A stretch of DNA of 64,000 bases from Flavobacterium cerinum (GCF_004028155.1 NZ_SBII01000001.1:434001-498000), one strand, 5' to 3'; shown: positions 16,290-24,979, numbered from the stretch's first letter. Translations and numbers: made by a program. Notes: generated by a model from the letters alone, not told the origin.

Positions 16290-18719
16290 ATGAGTTCATC
16301 ATCAATCATCAAAAAACAAAGATCACTAATCATGATCATTTCCCTGTTCTGTTATTTTGCAGGGCAGGCACAAAATCCGGTAGTATCCGGGCGGGTATAT
16401 GACAGTGCAAAACAGCCACTCTCTTTTGCCGATGCCCTGGTGCTGTCGGTACAGGATTCTACGGTATATAGAAAAGGCTTTACAGACGAAAAAGGACGGT
16501 TTGAAATAGCCGATGTAGCTTCCGGGAACTACTTTCTTAAAATTAGTACGCTGGGGTACCAAGAATATTATGTACCTCTTTTAGTGCAGGAAAGTATGGA
16601 ACTTCCGGATATTATATTGGCAGCTGCCGAGTCTAAAGAACTGGATAATGTAGTGATCAATTCTAAAAGGCCTGTGGTTAAAAGAAGAATAGACCGTTTA
16701 GAATTTGATGTAGAGAATTCCATTCTTTCATCAGACAATGCCTGGGAGATTATTAAGAAAACTCCGGGTGTAAGCAGCGCTACAGGAAACCTTACCATTA
16801 GGGGCAGCAGCGGGATATTGGTAACGATTAATGATAAAAAAGTATACCTGACAGGAACAGAACTAAAAAACCTCTTAGAAAACACCAGTGGTGAAGACAT
16901 AAAATCGATCGAGGTGATCACTACGCCGCCGGCGAAATATGAGGCGCAGGGCAGTGCGGTACTGAACATTAAAATGAGAAAAAATGTTACAGGAGGCTAC
17001 AAGGGATCAGTATCCGGAGCTTATGTACAGTCGATGTATCCTAAAGGTGTGGTTTCTACTAATCAGTATTACAAAAACAATAAGCTAACGGTATTTGGCG
17101 GTTACAGTTTTGGTTCCGGTCACTATTATAGCGAAACTCCAGGAGAGATCAGGTATTTTGATGAGGAGGGCAAAACAGCATCGGTTTGGAAAAATGCTGA
17201 AAAGGCACATTACAGGGCTTTGGCTCAACACAGCTATAACCTTACTGCCGAATACCAGATAGACAGTCTTAATACTGTAGCTGTAGGAGCAAACGGTTTC
17301 TCCAGCCTTAAGAGTACTGCAAATATGGAATCACCTACCCGTATTTATAATGGTTTTGGTCAGTTAGATTCAATATATTCTACCCGAAACCATAGGGATT
17401 ACCCTCAAAAGAACAGTACACTTACCGGTTCATTCGAACATAAATTTGACAGTAAGCATAAAATAGCGGTATCGTCTGATTATACAAAGTATTATTACAA
17501 TCAGGAACAAGATATTAATGCTGCCTTTTCACTCCCAATGTCGGCTCCTTACAGGGAGAGCCTTATTGAGAGTAACGATACCCGACGTATTGACCTATTC
17601 TCTGTCCAGGCAGATTATAATGGAGCATCCGGAGTAACCAATACTGAAGCGGGTTTGCGTTATGGCAGTGTAAAAGCTGATAATGTTTTTGATTATTCAA
17701 AAGAAGAAAATGGTATGCCTGTACCCAATGCCGGATTGTCAAATCAGTTTTTGTATGATGAGTCAATCATGGCGGGTTATATAGGAGCCGACAGGGAGTT
17801 TGGAAAATGGGGTTTTAAAGCAGGGCTTCGCGGGGAGTACACACATCTGGAAGGAAATTCGGTTACCACTGCGGAGGTAAATACACAGGATTATTTTAAA
17901 CTGTTCCCTTCGTTATATACGCTTTATAAAGCATCGGATAATCATCAGATAGGAGCGTCTTATGGTAAACGTATCATCAGGCCGCAGTATTCGGCACTTA
18001 ATCCCTTCCGTTCTTATTCTACACCTTATGCTTATGCTACGGGAGACCCAAGGCTGCAGCCTGCAATAACCCATAATTTCAGCCTGATGTATACACTAAA
18101 AACAAAATATAATTTTGACCTGTACTATCGTTTTGAAAAAGATCCTACAATAGAGATTATCCGTCAGGATTATGCAACCAATACTATAATAACACAGGTT
18201 ACCAATATAGATAAGAACATGTCTTTAGGACTTGATTTTAATACTAATATTGAGTTTTTTGAATGGTGGCAGACAGGATTGCAGGCTACGGTAGATTATA
18301 AGGAAGATACTTTCCAGGGAGTTGATGAACTGATGTATACCAATAAAAAAGTAAGCTTTACCACAAGTACAAATTCACGCTTTACACTTTCTAAAAAGAA
18401 AGATCTTTTAGCAGAGATGAACTTTTACTATACATCGCCTACAGTGCAGGGTTCTTATAATTATGACCAGCTGTCGAGCTTATCACTTAGTGTAAAAAAG
18501 ATATTTCTTAAAGGTAATGGAGAGCTTACTTTTATATTCTCTGACATCTACAAAGGGCAGGTGTTAAAAGCAACTACACAATATGCCAATCAATACAGTT
18601 ATACATCAAATTATGGTGACTCTCAAAGTTTCAGGATCCAGTTCAGGTATCGTTTTGGAAACCAGAAATTAGGTAACGGCAAGTCGAGAGAAAATACTGA
18701 CGAACAGAAGCGTTTGTAA
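16290..18719 (+). CDS. outer-membrane beta-barrel protein with CarboxypepD_reg domain (OMP_b-brl_3 type)
   Basis: 809 residues from ATG 16290; an in-frame TTG at 16245 would put the promoter elements inside the coding region. A signal peptide (RSLIMIISLFCYFAGQAQ) is followed by a carboxypeptidase-like regulatory beta-sandwich (residues 30-110, VSGRVYDSAKQPLSFADALVL), a plug-like domain (IIKKTPGVSSATGNLTIRGSSG onwards) and a long barrel rich in aromatic strand ends, with the final strands SFRIQFRYRFGNQK. It resembles the TonB-receptor relatives that lack a recognisable substrate class. Facing the two-component system, it is probably regulated by it. Confidence 0.88.
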   Translation: MSSSSIIKKQRSLIMIISLFCYFAGQAQNPVVSGRVYDSAKQPLSFADALVLSVQDSTVYRKGFTDEKGRFEIADVASGNYFLKISTLGYQEYYVPLLVQESMELPDIILAAAESKELDNVVINSKRPVVKRRIDRLEFDVENSILSSDNAWEIIKKTPGVSSATGNLTIRGSSGILVTINDKKVYLTGTELKNLLENTSGEDIKSIEVITTPPAKYEAQGSAVLNIKMRKNVTGGYKGSVSGAYVQSMYPKGVVSTNQYYKNNKLTVFGGYSFGSGHYYSETPGEIRYFDEEGKTASVWKNAEKAHYRALAQHSYNLTAEYQIDSLNTVAVGANGFSSLKSTANMESPTRIYNGFGQLDSIYSTRNHRDYPQKNSTLTGSFEHKFDSKHKIAVSSDYTKYYYNQEQDINAAFSLPMSAPYRESLIESNDTRRIDLFSVQADYNGASGVTNTEAGLRYGSVKADNVFDYSKEENGMPVPNAGLSNQFLYDESIMAGYIGADREFGKWGFKAGLRGEYTHLEGNSVTTAEVNTQDYFKLFPSLYTLYKASDNHQIGASYGKRIIRPQYSALNPFRSYSTPYAYATGDPRLQPAITHNFSLMYTLKTKYNFDLYYRFEKDPTIEIIRQDYATNTIITQVTNIDKNMSLGLDFNTNIEFFEWWQTGLQATVDYKEDTFQGVDELMYTNKKVSFTTSTNSRFTLSKKKDLLAEMNFYYTSPTVQGSYNYDQLSSLSLSVKKIFLKGNGELTFIFSDIYKGQVLKATTQYANQYSYTSNYGDSQSFRIQFRYRFGNQKLGNGKSRENTDEQKRL

Positions 18720-18744
18720 TAATCCATTTGAAATAAAACAGTTT

Positions 18745-18786
18745 AAGGTCCGGCATTATTTTATGCCGGGCCTTGCTATTTGTGGC
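18745..18786 (+). terminator. terminator of the barrel gene
   Basis: AAGGTCCGGCAT (18745-18756) and ATGCCGGGCCTT (18763-18774) pair over 12 bp with one G-U, followed by a short spacer and a six-T run at about 18787. Confidence 0.7.
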
Positions 18787-18847
18787 TTTTTTAAAATTTA
18801 TGGTGGTATATTTGCTGCAATAAGTTCTTTTCTTTATTTCGATCAAA

Positions 18848-19015
18848 CGGGAAAGGTTCATGGCTTAAGGCCATGACGAAAAGGGAATCGTGTGTAAATC
18901 ACGAACTGTCGCGCAACTGTAAATAACCTCTAAGTTTTTACCCACGCAGTCCACTGTCTTAATTGATGGGAAGGACGGTAAAAATGTTATAAGTCAGGAG
19001 ACCTGCCTTTACCAA
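18848..19015 (+). ncRNA. cobalamin (adenosylcobalamin) riboswitch
   Basis: All main conserved blocks are present in order: the AAAAGGGAATC stretch near 18879, AACTGTCGCGCAACTGTAA at about 18904-18922, a P4-P6-like region with CCCACGCAGTCCACTGTC, and the B12 box AAGTCAGGAGACCTGCC at 18991-19007. A hairpin of TCATGGC and GCCATGA lies at the 5' side. Such aptamers normally switch off vitamin B12 uptake or B12-related genes when adenosylcobalamin is plentiful. The next genes on the strand are a 47-codon ORF, then fabH; no B12 transporter or synthesis gene follows. Confidence 0.93.
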
Positions 19016-19020
19016 CTTGA

Positions 19021-19114
19021 CAATGCTTTCGCGGTTTGAAGTATTGGTTACAGCCCTAATAAAGAATAAGTGTGTTTATTCGTGACCGGCTTTTTCCAAC
19101 TTCTTAAAGCATTG
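19021..19114 (+). promoter_or_regulatory. nested inverted repeats after the riboswitch (likely expression platform)
   Basis: CAATGCTTT (19021-19029) pairs with AAAGCATTG (19106-19114). Inside it, GGTTAC (19046-19051) pairs with GTGACC (19082-19087, one G-U), and GAATAA (19064-19069) pairs with TTATTC (19076-19081). None is followed by a T run, so the region looks like folded leader RNA and not an intrinsic terminator. Confidence 0.6.
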
Positions 19115-19130
19115 TGAAATCCTGCAAAGA

Positions 19131-19162
19131 GCTTTTAACTAATTTATTAATTTTTTAAAAGC
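19131..19162 (+). promoter_or_regulatory. hairpin just upstream of the 47-codon ORF
   Basis: GCTTTTAA (19131-19138) and TTAAAAGC (19155-19162) form a perfect 8-bp stem with a 16-base loop, ending 9 bases before ATG 19172. The position suits control of translation start. Confidence 0.5.
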
Positions 19163-19171
19163 AAAAAAGAA

Positions 19172-19315
19172 ATGTTCACAAACAATCTAAGCCGTATCTT
19201 TATTGGCAACAGCGCAAATTTTCTTCCCTCGATTAAAAAGCAAAGGAATTATAATTTTAAAGCCATAGCGGCATATTGTTTGCTACTTGGTGATAATGAT
19301 TCGGCACTCCTATAG
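19172..19315 (+). CDS. 47-aa ORF downstream of the cobalamin riboswitch
   Basis: ATG 19172 to TAG 19313-19315. The A-rich region before the ATG (AAAGCAAAAAAGAA) looks like a real Bacteroidetes start region. The peptide begins MFTNNLSRIFIGNSANFLPS and ends in a hydrophobic, acidic tail (AIAAYCLLLGDNDSALL). I do not recognise it. It could be a regulated small protein, a leader peptide, or a chance frame; the riboswitch and hairpin directly ahead make it more than an ordinary chance ORF. Confidence 0.4.
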   Translation: MFTNNLSRIFIGNSANFLPSIKKQRNYNFKAIAAYCLLLGDNDSALL

Positions 19316-19393
19316 TTTTCATTGGAGCTATCTTAATGCCTGTCCCGATCGTATACCCGGCAGGTATGCATTTCTTAAATACAATAACATTAT

Positions 19394-20392
19394 ATGATTA
19401 CTCGATTACAGGCGGCAATAACAGCAGTAGGTGGCTTTGTGCCTAATAATATCCTTGACAATACATCTTTAGAGAAAATGGTAGATACATCGGATGCGTG
19501 GATAATTTCACGTACCGGAATAAAAGAACGAAGGATTGCCGATGCTGATATGGCAACGTCTGATATGGCGGCGCTATCTGTAAAAAATCTGCTTGATAAC
19601 TCTGGTGTAAACCCTGAAGATATTGAATTGCTTATTCTTGCGACCTCTACACCCGATCATGTTTTGAATCCGGCAGCGGCTTTGGTTTGCGAAAAAGCAG
19701 GACTTAAAAATGCCTGGGGATTTGATCTTAACGCAGCATGCAGTGGTTTTTTATATGCGCTTTCTGTAGGCGCTTCATTTATTGAAAGTGGAAAATATTC
19801 TAAAGTATTGGTTGTAGGTGCAGATAAAATGAGTGCTATTGTAAATTATGAAGACCGCAATACCTGTGTGCTTTTTGGTGATGGTGCCGGAGCGGTACTA
19901 TTAGGCCCAGGAACAGAAGGTGCTGGTTTACAGGACAGTTTTTTAAAGTCTGACGGCCATGGTGCACAGTTTTTATCGGTTCCGGCGGGAGGGTCTGCTC
20001 ATCCGGCATCAACAGCAACGATAGAAGAGAAAAAACACTTTGTCCAGCAGGACGGAAGAACAGTTTTTAAAAATGCCATAAATGGTATGACTGCAGCCTG
20101 TAAAGAGATATTGCAGCGCAACAGCCTTGCTGTAGCAGATATCGACTGGATCGTGCCACACCAGGCTAACATGAGGATCATTCAGGCAGTAGGAGAGCAC
20201 CTTAGTGTACCGATAGAAAAAATAAAAGTAAATATTAACAGGTATGGCAATACCACGGCAGCAACATTACCGCTATGCCTGTGGGATTTTCATAAAGATT
20301 TTAAACCCGGTGACAAAATACTGCTAACAGCATTTGGCGCAGGATTTACCTGGGGCAGTTCCTACTTAGTATGGGGCAGCCTGATGAATTAA
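19394..20392 (+). CDS. beta-ketoacyl-ACP synthase III (FabH paralogue)
   Basis: 332 residues with the complete FabH active site: Cys in DLNAACSGFLYAL near residue 114, His in IVPHQANMRI near residue 256, and Asn in NINRYGNTTAAT near residue 286. FabH condenses an acyl-CoA primer with malonyl-ACP to start fatty-acid chains; primer preference (acetyl, propionyl or branched) cannot be read here. The housekeeping fabH of Bacteroidetes sits by plsX, which is absent here, so I take this as a second copy. It lies 374 bases after a cobalamin riboswitch and 11 bases before a thioesterase gene. Confidence 0.93.
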   Translation: MITRLQAAITAVGGFVPNNILDNTSLEKMVDTSDAWIISRTGIKERRIADADMATSDMAALSVKNLLDNSGVNPEDIELLILATSTPDHVLNPAAALVCEKAGLKNAWGFDLNAACSGFLYALSVGASFIESGKYSKVLVVGADKMSAIVNYEDRNTCVLFGDGAGAVLLGPGTEGAGLQDSFLKSDGHGAQFLSVPAGGSAHPASTATIEEKKHFVQQDGRTVFKNAINGMTAACKEILQRNSLAVADIDWIVPHQANMRIIQAVGEHLSVPIEKIKVNINRYGNTTAATLPLCLWDFHKDFKPGDKILLTAFGAGFTWGSSYLVWGSLMN

Positions 20393-20403
20393 ATAAAAAT
20401 AAA

Positions 20404-20790
20404 ATGACATTACAAGATAAAATAGACGCATCAGAAACACATATATTTAAAGCCGTATTTCCTAATACGACCAATCACTATGATACTCTTTTTGGGGGTA
20501 CTGCCATGCAGTTAATGGATGAGGTTGCTTTTATTACAGCAACCCGTTTTAGCAGGCAGCGTGTGGTTACTGTGAGCAGTGACCGTATTGACTTTAAGAA
20601 ACCTATCCCTGCAGGTACTTTTGCCGAACTGATAGGTAAGGTAACCCATATAGGAAATACCAGTTTACAGGTTCATGTAGAGATTTATGTGGAGAAAATG
20701 TATTCTTTGGAACGCGAAAAAGCGATAACGGGAAACTTTACTTTTGTAGCAATAAACGAGAACAAAGAGCCAGTGCCAATTAATAAGTAA
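20404..20790 (+). CDS. hotdog-fold acyl-CoA thioesterase
   Basis: 128 residues from ATG 20404 (an in-frame TTG at 20371 would overlap fabH and lengthen the N-terminus beyond the family). The YciA/BFIT-type signature is clear: TNHYDTLFGGTAMQLMDEVAFITATRFS, with the Asn and Gly-Gly-Thr before the long helix, then VTVSSDRIDFKKPIPAGTFAELIGKVTHIGNTSLQVHVEI. These enzymes hydrolyse acyl-CoA to free acid and CoA. It follows fabH by 11 bases, so the two are probably one transcript, and it ends directly against the convergent thioredoxin-like gene with no room for a terminator. Confidence 0.9.
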   Translation: MTLQDKIDASETHIFKAVFPNTTNHYDTLFGGTAMQLMDEVAFITATRFSRQRVVTVSSDRIDFKKPIPAGTFAELIGKVTHIGNTSLQVHVEIYVEKMYSLEREKAITGNFTFVAINENKEPVPINK

Positions 20791-21255
20791 TTAGTGCTGC
20801 TCACTAAATTGAGATAAGATCTTTACGAGTTCCCTGCTTTTTATCAATCCGTTATAGCGTGCTTCGATTTTATAATCGGGAGATAAAAGCACCCATGAAG
20901 GATAAGCACCTTTTGCATCTCCTAACAGTGCGGCGAGTGCATGCAGCCCGCCGGTACCATGAGGAATAAATGTATAGATTGTTGTATTGAAAGTAATAGG
21001 TTCGCGCGATTCGGCATCCAATTCTATATAATAATAATTGTTTGCGAATAGTTGCTGTAAAGCACTGTCTTTCTCAATTTGTTTATCCTGAATTTTACAA
21101 ATGGCACACCAGCCGGTATACATCTTTATTAAGATGGGCCTTGGCTGCTGTGCCATTTTTTGTTCCAGTTCTTTAAAAGATATGCCATAGCTTTTCTGGC
21201 TGTAGCCAAAGGAAACAGCGAAGAGTAGAAGTGTTATGGAAACTATCTTTTTCAT
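20791..21255 (-). CDS. secreted thioredoxin-like protein
   Basis: 154 residues: a signal peptide (IVSITLLLFAVSFGYSQ), then a thioredoxin fold with the redox motif WCAICK near residue 48 in ILIKMYTGWCAICKIQDK. A cis-Pro position in SWVLLSPDYK is also plausible. It should act in the periplasm as a disulfide oxidoreductase. It is on the same strand as, and 122 bases after, the TonB receptor gene, suggesting a joint role in uptake or cysteine handling of the receptor, whose plug domain itself has a CNVC pair. Confidence 0.85.
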   Translation of the reverse strand: MKKIVSITLLLFAVSFGYSQKSYGISFKELEQKMAQQPRPILIKMYTGWCAICKIQDKQIEKDSALQQLFANNYYYIELDAESREPITFNTTIYTFIPHGTGGLHALAALLGDAKGAYPSWVLLSPDYKIEARYNGLIKSRELVKILSQFSEQH

Positions 21256-21312
21256 TTTTTTTAATGTTTGTTACACTTATCTTGTTGCAGTATTATGACA
21301 ATTATTGGCGCG

Positions 21313-21333
21313 CTTCGACAAGCTCAGCGTGAC
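21313..21333 (+). repeat. single copy of the dispersed 21-bp repeat
   Basis: CTTCGACAAGCTCAGCGTGAC, differing by one or two bases from the copies at 8660-8847. It lies in the gap between the thioredoxin-like gene and the TonB receptor gene. Confidence 0.85.
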
Positions 21334-21377
21334 TCACTCGGATGAGATTCATTCGTTTCGGTTTTTACATGAAACTA

Positions 21378-23630
21378 CTAAAACAAATTATAGCGTACTC
21401 CTAAAAATACTCTTCTTCCCTGCATTGAAGCAAAGTTATAACTTGGGTCGAATGTATAGCCATTAGGGTTATTTACAGGATCGTTCACGTTTTTATCGAA
21501 CGGGTCGAACGGGCGAAGGATGGGATCATCCGGTACAAAGTTTAGTATGTTTTTTACACCGCCATAAAATTCAAGTCCGTAGGTGAATTTTTTTGTAAGC
21601 TGTACATTTGCAATGCAAAACCAAGGGGAATATTCCGGCCTGTAATCCTTAGGCAATATAGGTAGTCGCATTGGACCGTACCAGTTTCCGGTAAGGTCGA
21701 TACTAACTCCTTTAGGGAATGTGTAAGTTGCAACAAAGGTACCCGACCATTTTGGAGCATGCAATTGCTGTGACCTTTCAAGACGGCCTGTGCCATTTTT
21801 ATCTTCCATCTGGAATACATCCATATAAGATATACCTGCCAAAACTTTTAAAGGAAAGGTAAAAGTGAGATCAGTATTTAGTGAAACCCCTTGCGATATG
21901 GCATGTCCTTTAAGGTTATCGTAGATGATCTTATTCGGATCGGTATCAAAATCGCCCACGATTTTATTGGTGAAATAAGAATAGAAACCAGTAATGTCCA
22001 GTCCTATAGAAAGAAAATCGGTTGTTATCTTTTTTACATAATTCAGGTTACCGTTAAAAGAGCGTTCCGGATTAAGTTTCTCGGCAATTACTACTTCACG
22101 TGCTCCGGTAAGTGCAGCGTGGTCTTCGGTAAAAAGGTTAACTACCCTGAAACCGGTTCCAAAACTTGCCCTGATCACATTATTCGTATTTGGAGCAAAC
22201 TTATAAGCCACCCTTGGTGAATGCACCGATCCGTGATTTTTATCATAATCAAAACGATAGCCGCCTAATACTTTATGTTGTTCATTAATTTTCCATTCGT
22301 CCTGAATAAAAAGTCCGGGTAAAGGTGTTTTTTGCGGTTCATTGCTCAAACCATCCGGCGATGCTGTTGCAGGAGTATTGTCGTCATAAACTGTATAACG
22401 CATGGAGGCACCCAGTAAAAAGTTATGCCCTCCGCTAAACTCTTTATCCCAGTAGGTTTGTAAAAAGGCAACCTGCTGTGTGGCCATATAAGGTGTAAAA
22501 CCGTAATAGGAGTTCTGGTCGTGCCAGTTGTAAGAGAACTGTGTATAGATCTTTTCGGTGGTTGGTAATTGATACAAACCGATTAGTTCGGCTCTTTTGG
22601 TGTAAATACTTTCGCCATAAATACTGTCGCTGCCACGCCATTTTTTGCTCCAGTTCATTTCGCCTCCCCATCGGTCTTCATATACATAACGGGCAGCAAG
22701 GCTAAAAACACGGTTTTCTTTACGTTCAAAATTCCATTTGTTGAAAAGCGATATACGATCCTGAAGGGTAACATCGGTGAAATTATCTCCGTTCTTATCC
22801 ACTTTTGAACTGTAGTTAAAGTAGTTTAAGCCAAAAAGCGATGTTGCAGAACCTACCTTGGATTTAACGGCGGTATCGAAATTTTGTTCGCCCCAGCTGG
22901 TTACAAAATAATCGGCACTTATAAGTGGTGCTTTTGTAGGCGTTTTGGTAATCACGTTGATGATTCCACCCATCGCCTCTGAACCATATAAAGAAGATGC
23001 CGGGCCTTTTACCACTTCGATGCGTTCCACAATACTGTTTGGGATGCCGCTCAAGCCGTATACGGTAGAAAGGGCACTCACTATAGGCATACCATCAATT
23101 AATATCATGGTGTACGGACCTTCCATACCGTTAATGTGGATGTCGCCTGTGTTGCACACATTACAGTTAAGCTGAGGCTGAACACCGTTTACCATACCTA
23201 CAGCCTCAAACAGGCTTGCAGTTGGGTTTTTCTTAAACAGCTTTGGTGTAATAATCTCTACCGGAATGGGACTTTCGGTACGGCTTATCTCTTTCATGGT
23301 TCCGGTAACAACTACTTCATCTAATGAGGTATTGTCTTCATGTAAAGTAATATTTAGAACTAATGGCGTGGTTTTGTCTACGGTCACTTTTTTGCGTTCA
23401 TTTTTTAATCCCGTCGAAGAGAATATCACTTCATAGGTTCCAAAGGGCACATTTTGGATATCGTAATTCCCGTCATCATCTGCAGAAAGGGTATAGCCTA
23501 ATGCAGGCAAAATGATAGATACCGCAGGTACAGGCTGATTGTTTTCGGATATTTTTCCTTTAATGCTTCCGGTTTGGGAATACATGGAAAAACCGACAAA
23601 TAAAAATAAAAAGAGTAAGTGTTTTTTCAT
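21378..23630 (-). CDS. TonB-dependent outer-membrane receptor
   Basis: 750 residues. Signal peptide (LLFLFLFVGFSMYSQ), a CarboxypepD_reg-like domain (residues 20-95), then the plug: SLDEVVVTGT (TonB-box-like), LNCNVCNTGDIHINGMEGPYTMILIDGMP, VERIEVVKGPASSLYGSEAMGGIINVITK near residue 200, and a 22-strand-type barrel ending in RRVFLGVRYNLF. The CNVC pair at the plug and an adjacent AraC regulator point to a metal- or siderophore-type substrate, but the ligand is not visible. The cobalamin riboswitch upstream is on the other strand and does not control it. Confidence 0.92.
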   Translation of the reverse strand: MKKHLLFLFLFVGFSMYSQTGSIKGKISENNQPVPAVSIILPALGYTLSADDDGNYDIQNVPFGTYEVIFSSTGLKNERKKVTVDKTTPLVLNITLHEDNTSLDEVVVTGTMKEISRTESPIPVEIITPKLFKKNPTASLFEAVGMVNGVQPQLNCNVCNTGDIHINGMEGPYTMILIDGMPIVSALSTVYGLSGIPNSIVERIEVVKGPASSLYGSEAMGGIINVITKTPTKAPLISADYFVTSWGEQNFDTAVKSKVGSATSLFGLNYFNYSSKVDKNGDNFTDVTLQDRISLFNKWNFERKENRVFSLAARYVYEDRWGGEMNWSKKWRGSDSIYGESIYTKRAELIGLYQLPTTEKIYTQFSYNWHDQNSYYGFTPYMATQQVAFLQTYWDKEFSGGHNFLLGASMRYTVYDDNTPATASPDGLSNEPQKTPLPGLFIQDEWKINEQHKVLGGYRFDYDKNHGSVHSPRVAYKFAPNTNNVIRASFGTGFRVVNLFTEDHAALTGAREVVIAEKLNPERSFNGNLNYVKKITTDFLSIGLDITGFYSYFTNKIVGDFDTDPNKIIYDNLKGHAISQGVSLNTDLTFTFPLKVLAGISYMDVFQMEDKNGTGRLERSQQLHAPKWSGTFVATYTFPKGVSIDLTGNWYGPMRLPILPKDYRPEYSPWFCIANVQLTKKFTYGLEFYGGVKNILNFVPDDPILRPFDPFDKNVNDPVNNPNGYTFDPSYNFASMQGRRVFLGVRYNLF

Positions 23631-23654
23631 TATCTAAACATATAATTAGTTCTG

Positions 23655-23662
23655 CAAAATTA
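23655..23662 (-). promoter_or_regulatory. -7 element of the TonB receptor gene
   Basis: TAATTTTG on the minus strand fits TAnnTTTG and would start transcription near 23651, about 20 bases before the ATG. Confidence 0.5.
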
Positions 23663-23672
23663 TAAATTTAGT

Positions 23673-23726
23673 TTAATCTAAAAATTAATTTAATGTATAT
23701 TTTATTTTTTTATTTGATTAATCTAA
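23673..23726. promoter_or_regulatory. paired TTAATCTAA direct repeats, possible AraC sites
   Basis: TTAATCTAA occurs at 23673-23681 and again at 23718-23726, 45 bp apart, in the divergent region between receptor and regulator. The first copy lies next to the receptor -7 element. Confidence 0.4.
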
Positions 23727-23760
23727 TTAGTTCCAGTGTTTACAGGTGCTTTAATGATTT

Positions 23761-24702
23761 TTGAATGTATTGCCGGGTAATAAATTGATTATTAATGCGT
23801 TTTTAGTAAGTAGTAATTTGTTATTTTTACACCAAGGTAAAACCCAGTATACATTGGACTCAAAAGGAAATTTCATAACGGTAAAACCAAAAGATGAGGT
23901 AGTAGCAAAGTATATTGACTATTATTATTTTCATACGTCTGATGATCCCGGTTTTAGCAGGAAATTTTTCTTTTATCCTAATTACAAGCATGCTATCACA
24001 GTTTATGAAGGATCTGAAGTAACGATTACACATGAGGGTTCTTTGATCAATCCATCGGATAAAAAAAAGCTATTTGCCTTTTACTCGATAAATACCGATC
24101 AGAATTTTAAAGTTGAGCTTAACGGGGTGTTTAATAAAATAGGGATAGTGTTTAATCCGTTAGGACTGAATCATTTTTCGAAAGAACCTTTAAGTGAATT
24201 TTGCAGCAGGTCTATTTCTGAATTTAAATATTTTGGAAATGATTTTACTACTTTGTCTCAAAACGTTTTCAATGAGCCTGATGCTGATAATAAAACGAAT
24301 CTTCTTGATGCTTTCTTTAAAGAGAAATATTGTGGTTTTGATGAAGTTGTGGTAAAAAAAGCAATGCTGGAAATACTCAACTCTAATGGATTTGTAAAAG
24401 TAGAAGAGTTGTCTGAAGGATTAGGTGTGAACCGTAAAACGCTTTTACGACTCTTTAAAAAACACCTTTGCAGTAGTGTAGAAGAATACAAGAAACTCGT
24501 TATGTTTCGTAATGCACTTAATTATTCCCAACAAATGGGTGAGGATGCTTCATTAACCGATGTTGCATTGTATAGCCTTTACTACGATCAGGCACATTAC
24601 ATAAAACACTTTAAATCGGTTACCAAACAATCACCAAAAACACTATTATCTAAGTTAACCAAGCTTGGTAATCAGGAAGTGTATTGGAATTTTGAAGACT
24701 AA
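23761..24702 (+). CDS. AraC-family transcriptional regulator
   Basis: 313 residues if read from TTG 23761. A C-terminal double HTH (about 205-300) shows VEELSEGLGVNRKTLLRLFKKH and then LTDVALYSLYYDQAHYIKHFKSVTKQSPK, the usual AraC pattern. The N-terminal domain (DEVVAKYIDYYYFHTSDDPG) is typical of Bacteroidetes regulators next to TonB receptors. There is no ATG start in frame: TTG 23761 or TTG 23818 are the best candidates, and the conserved-looking part begins near residue 20, so 23818 is possible. It is divergent from the receptor gene and probably controls it. Confidence 0.85.
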   Translation: MNVLPGNKLIINAFLVSSNLLFLHQGKTQYTLDSKGNFITVKPKDEVVAKYIDYYYFHTSDDPGFSRKFFFYPNYKHAITVYEGSEVTITHEGSLINPSDKKKLFAFYSINTDQNFKVELNGVFNKIGIVFNPLGLNHFSKEPLSEFCSRSISEFKYFGNDFTTLSQNVFNEPDADNKTNLLDAFFKEKYCGFDEVVVKKAMLEILNSNGFVKVEELSEGLGVNRKTLLRLFKKHLCSSVEEYKKLVMFRNALNYSQQMGEDASLTDVALYSLYYDQAHYIKHFKSVTKQSPKTLLSKLTKLGNQEVYWNFED

Positions 24703-24796
24703 TTTACAGCTGTCCCAATTTTACAATTGTACCTTTTTAGTGTTAGCGATATTTGTATTATAATAATGAAAATATCAAACCTAAAACAATATTAAA

Positions 24797-24979
24797 ATGA
24801 AACTTACTAAACAGGATTTACAGGTAGCGTTGATTTTCTTTGTGATCTTTCAACTCGCATCGGCAGTGATATGGATTGTTTATGATGCCAATTATTTTAT
24901 GGCAATGTTGTGTGGTTGTATTGGTGCTTATTATGGCGGATATTACAGAAACAAAAAATCAAGTATACAGAAACAATAA
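24797..24979 (+). CDS. small membrane protein, 60 aa
   Basis: Two hydrophobic stretches (residues 9-28 and 33-48) joined by YDANYFM, with the Gly-rich second helix AMLCGCIGAYYGGYY and a basic C-terminus (RNKKSSIQKQ). The ATG has the A-rich upstream region normal here. I do not recognise a family. It lies downstream of the AraC gene without an obvious terminator between, so it may be co-transcribed. Confidence 0.5.
   Translation: MKLTKQDLQVALIFFVIFQLASAVIWIVYDANYFMAMLCGCIGAYYGGYYRNKKSSIQKQ

Noticed and set aside
18848..23630. Riboswitch controlling the TonB receptor at 21378-23630 as a B12 transporter
   Set aside because: The receptor is on the opposite strand and begins at 23630, so the riboswitch cannot be in its leader.
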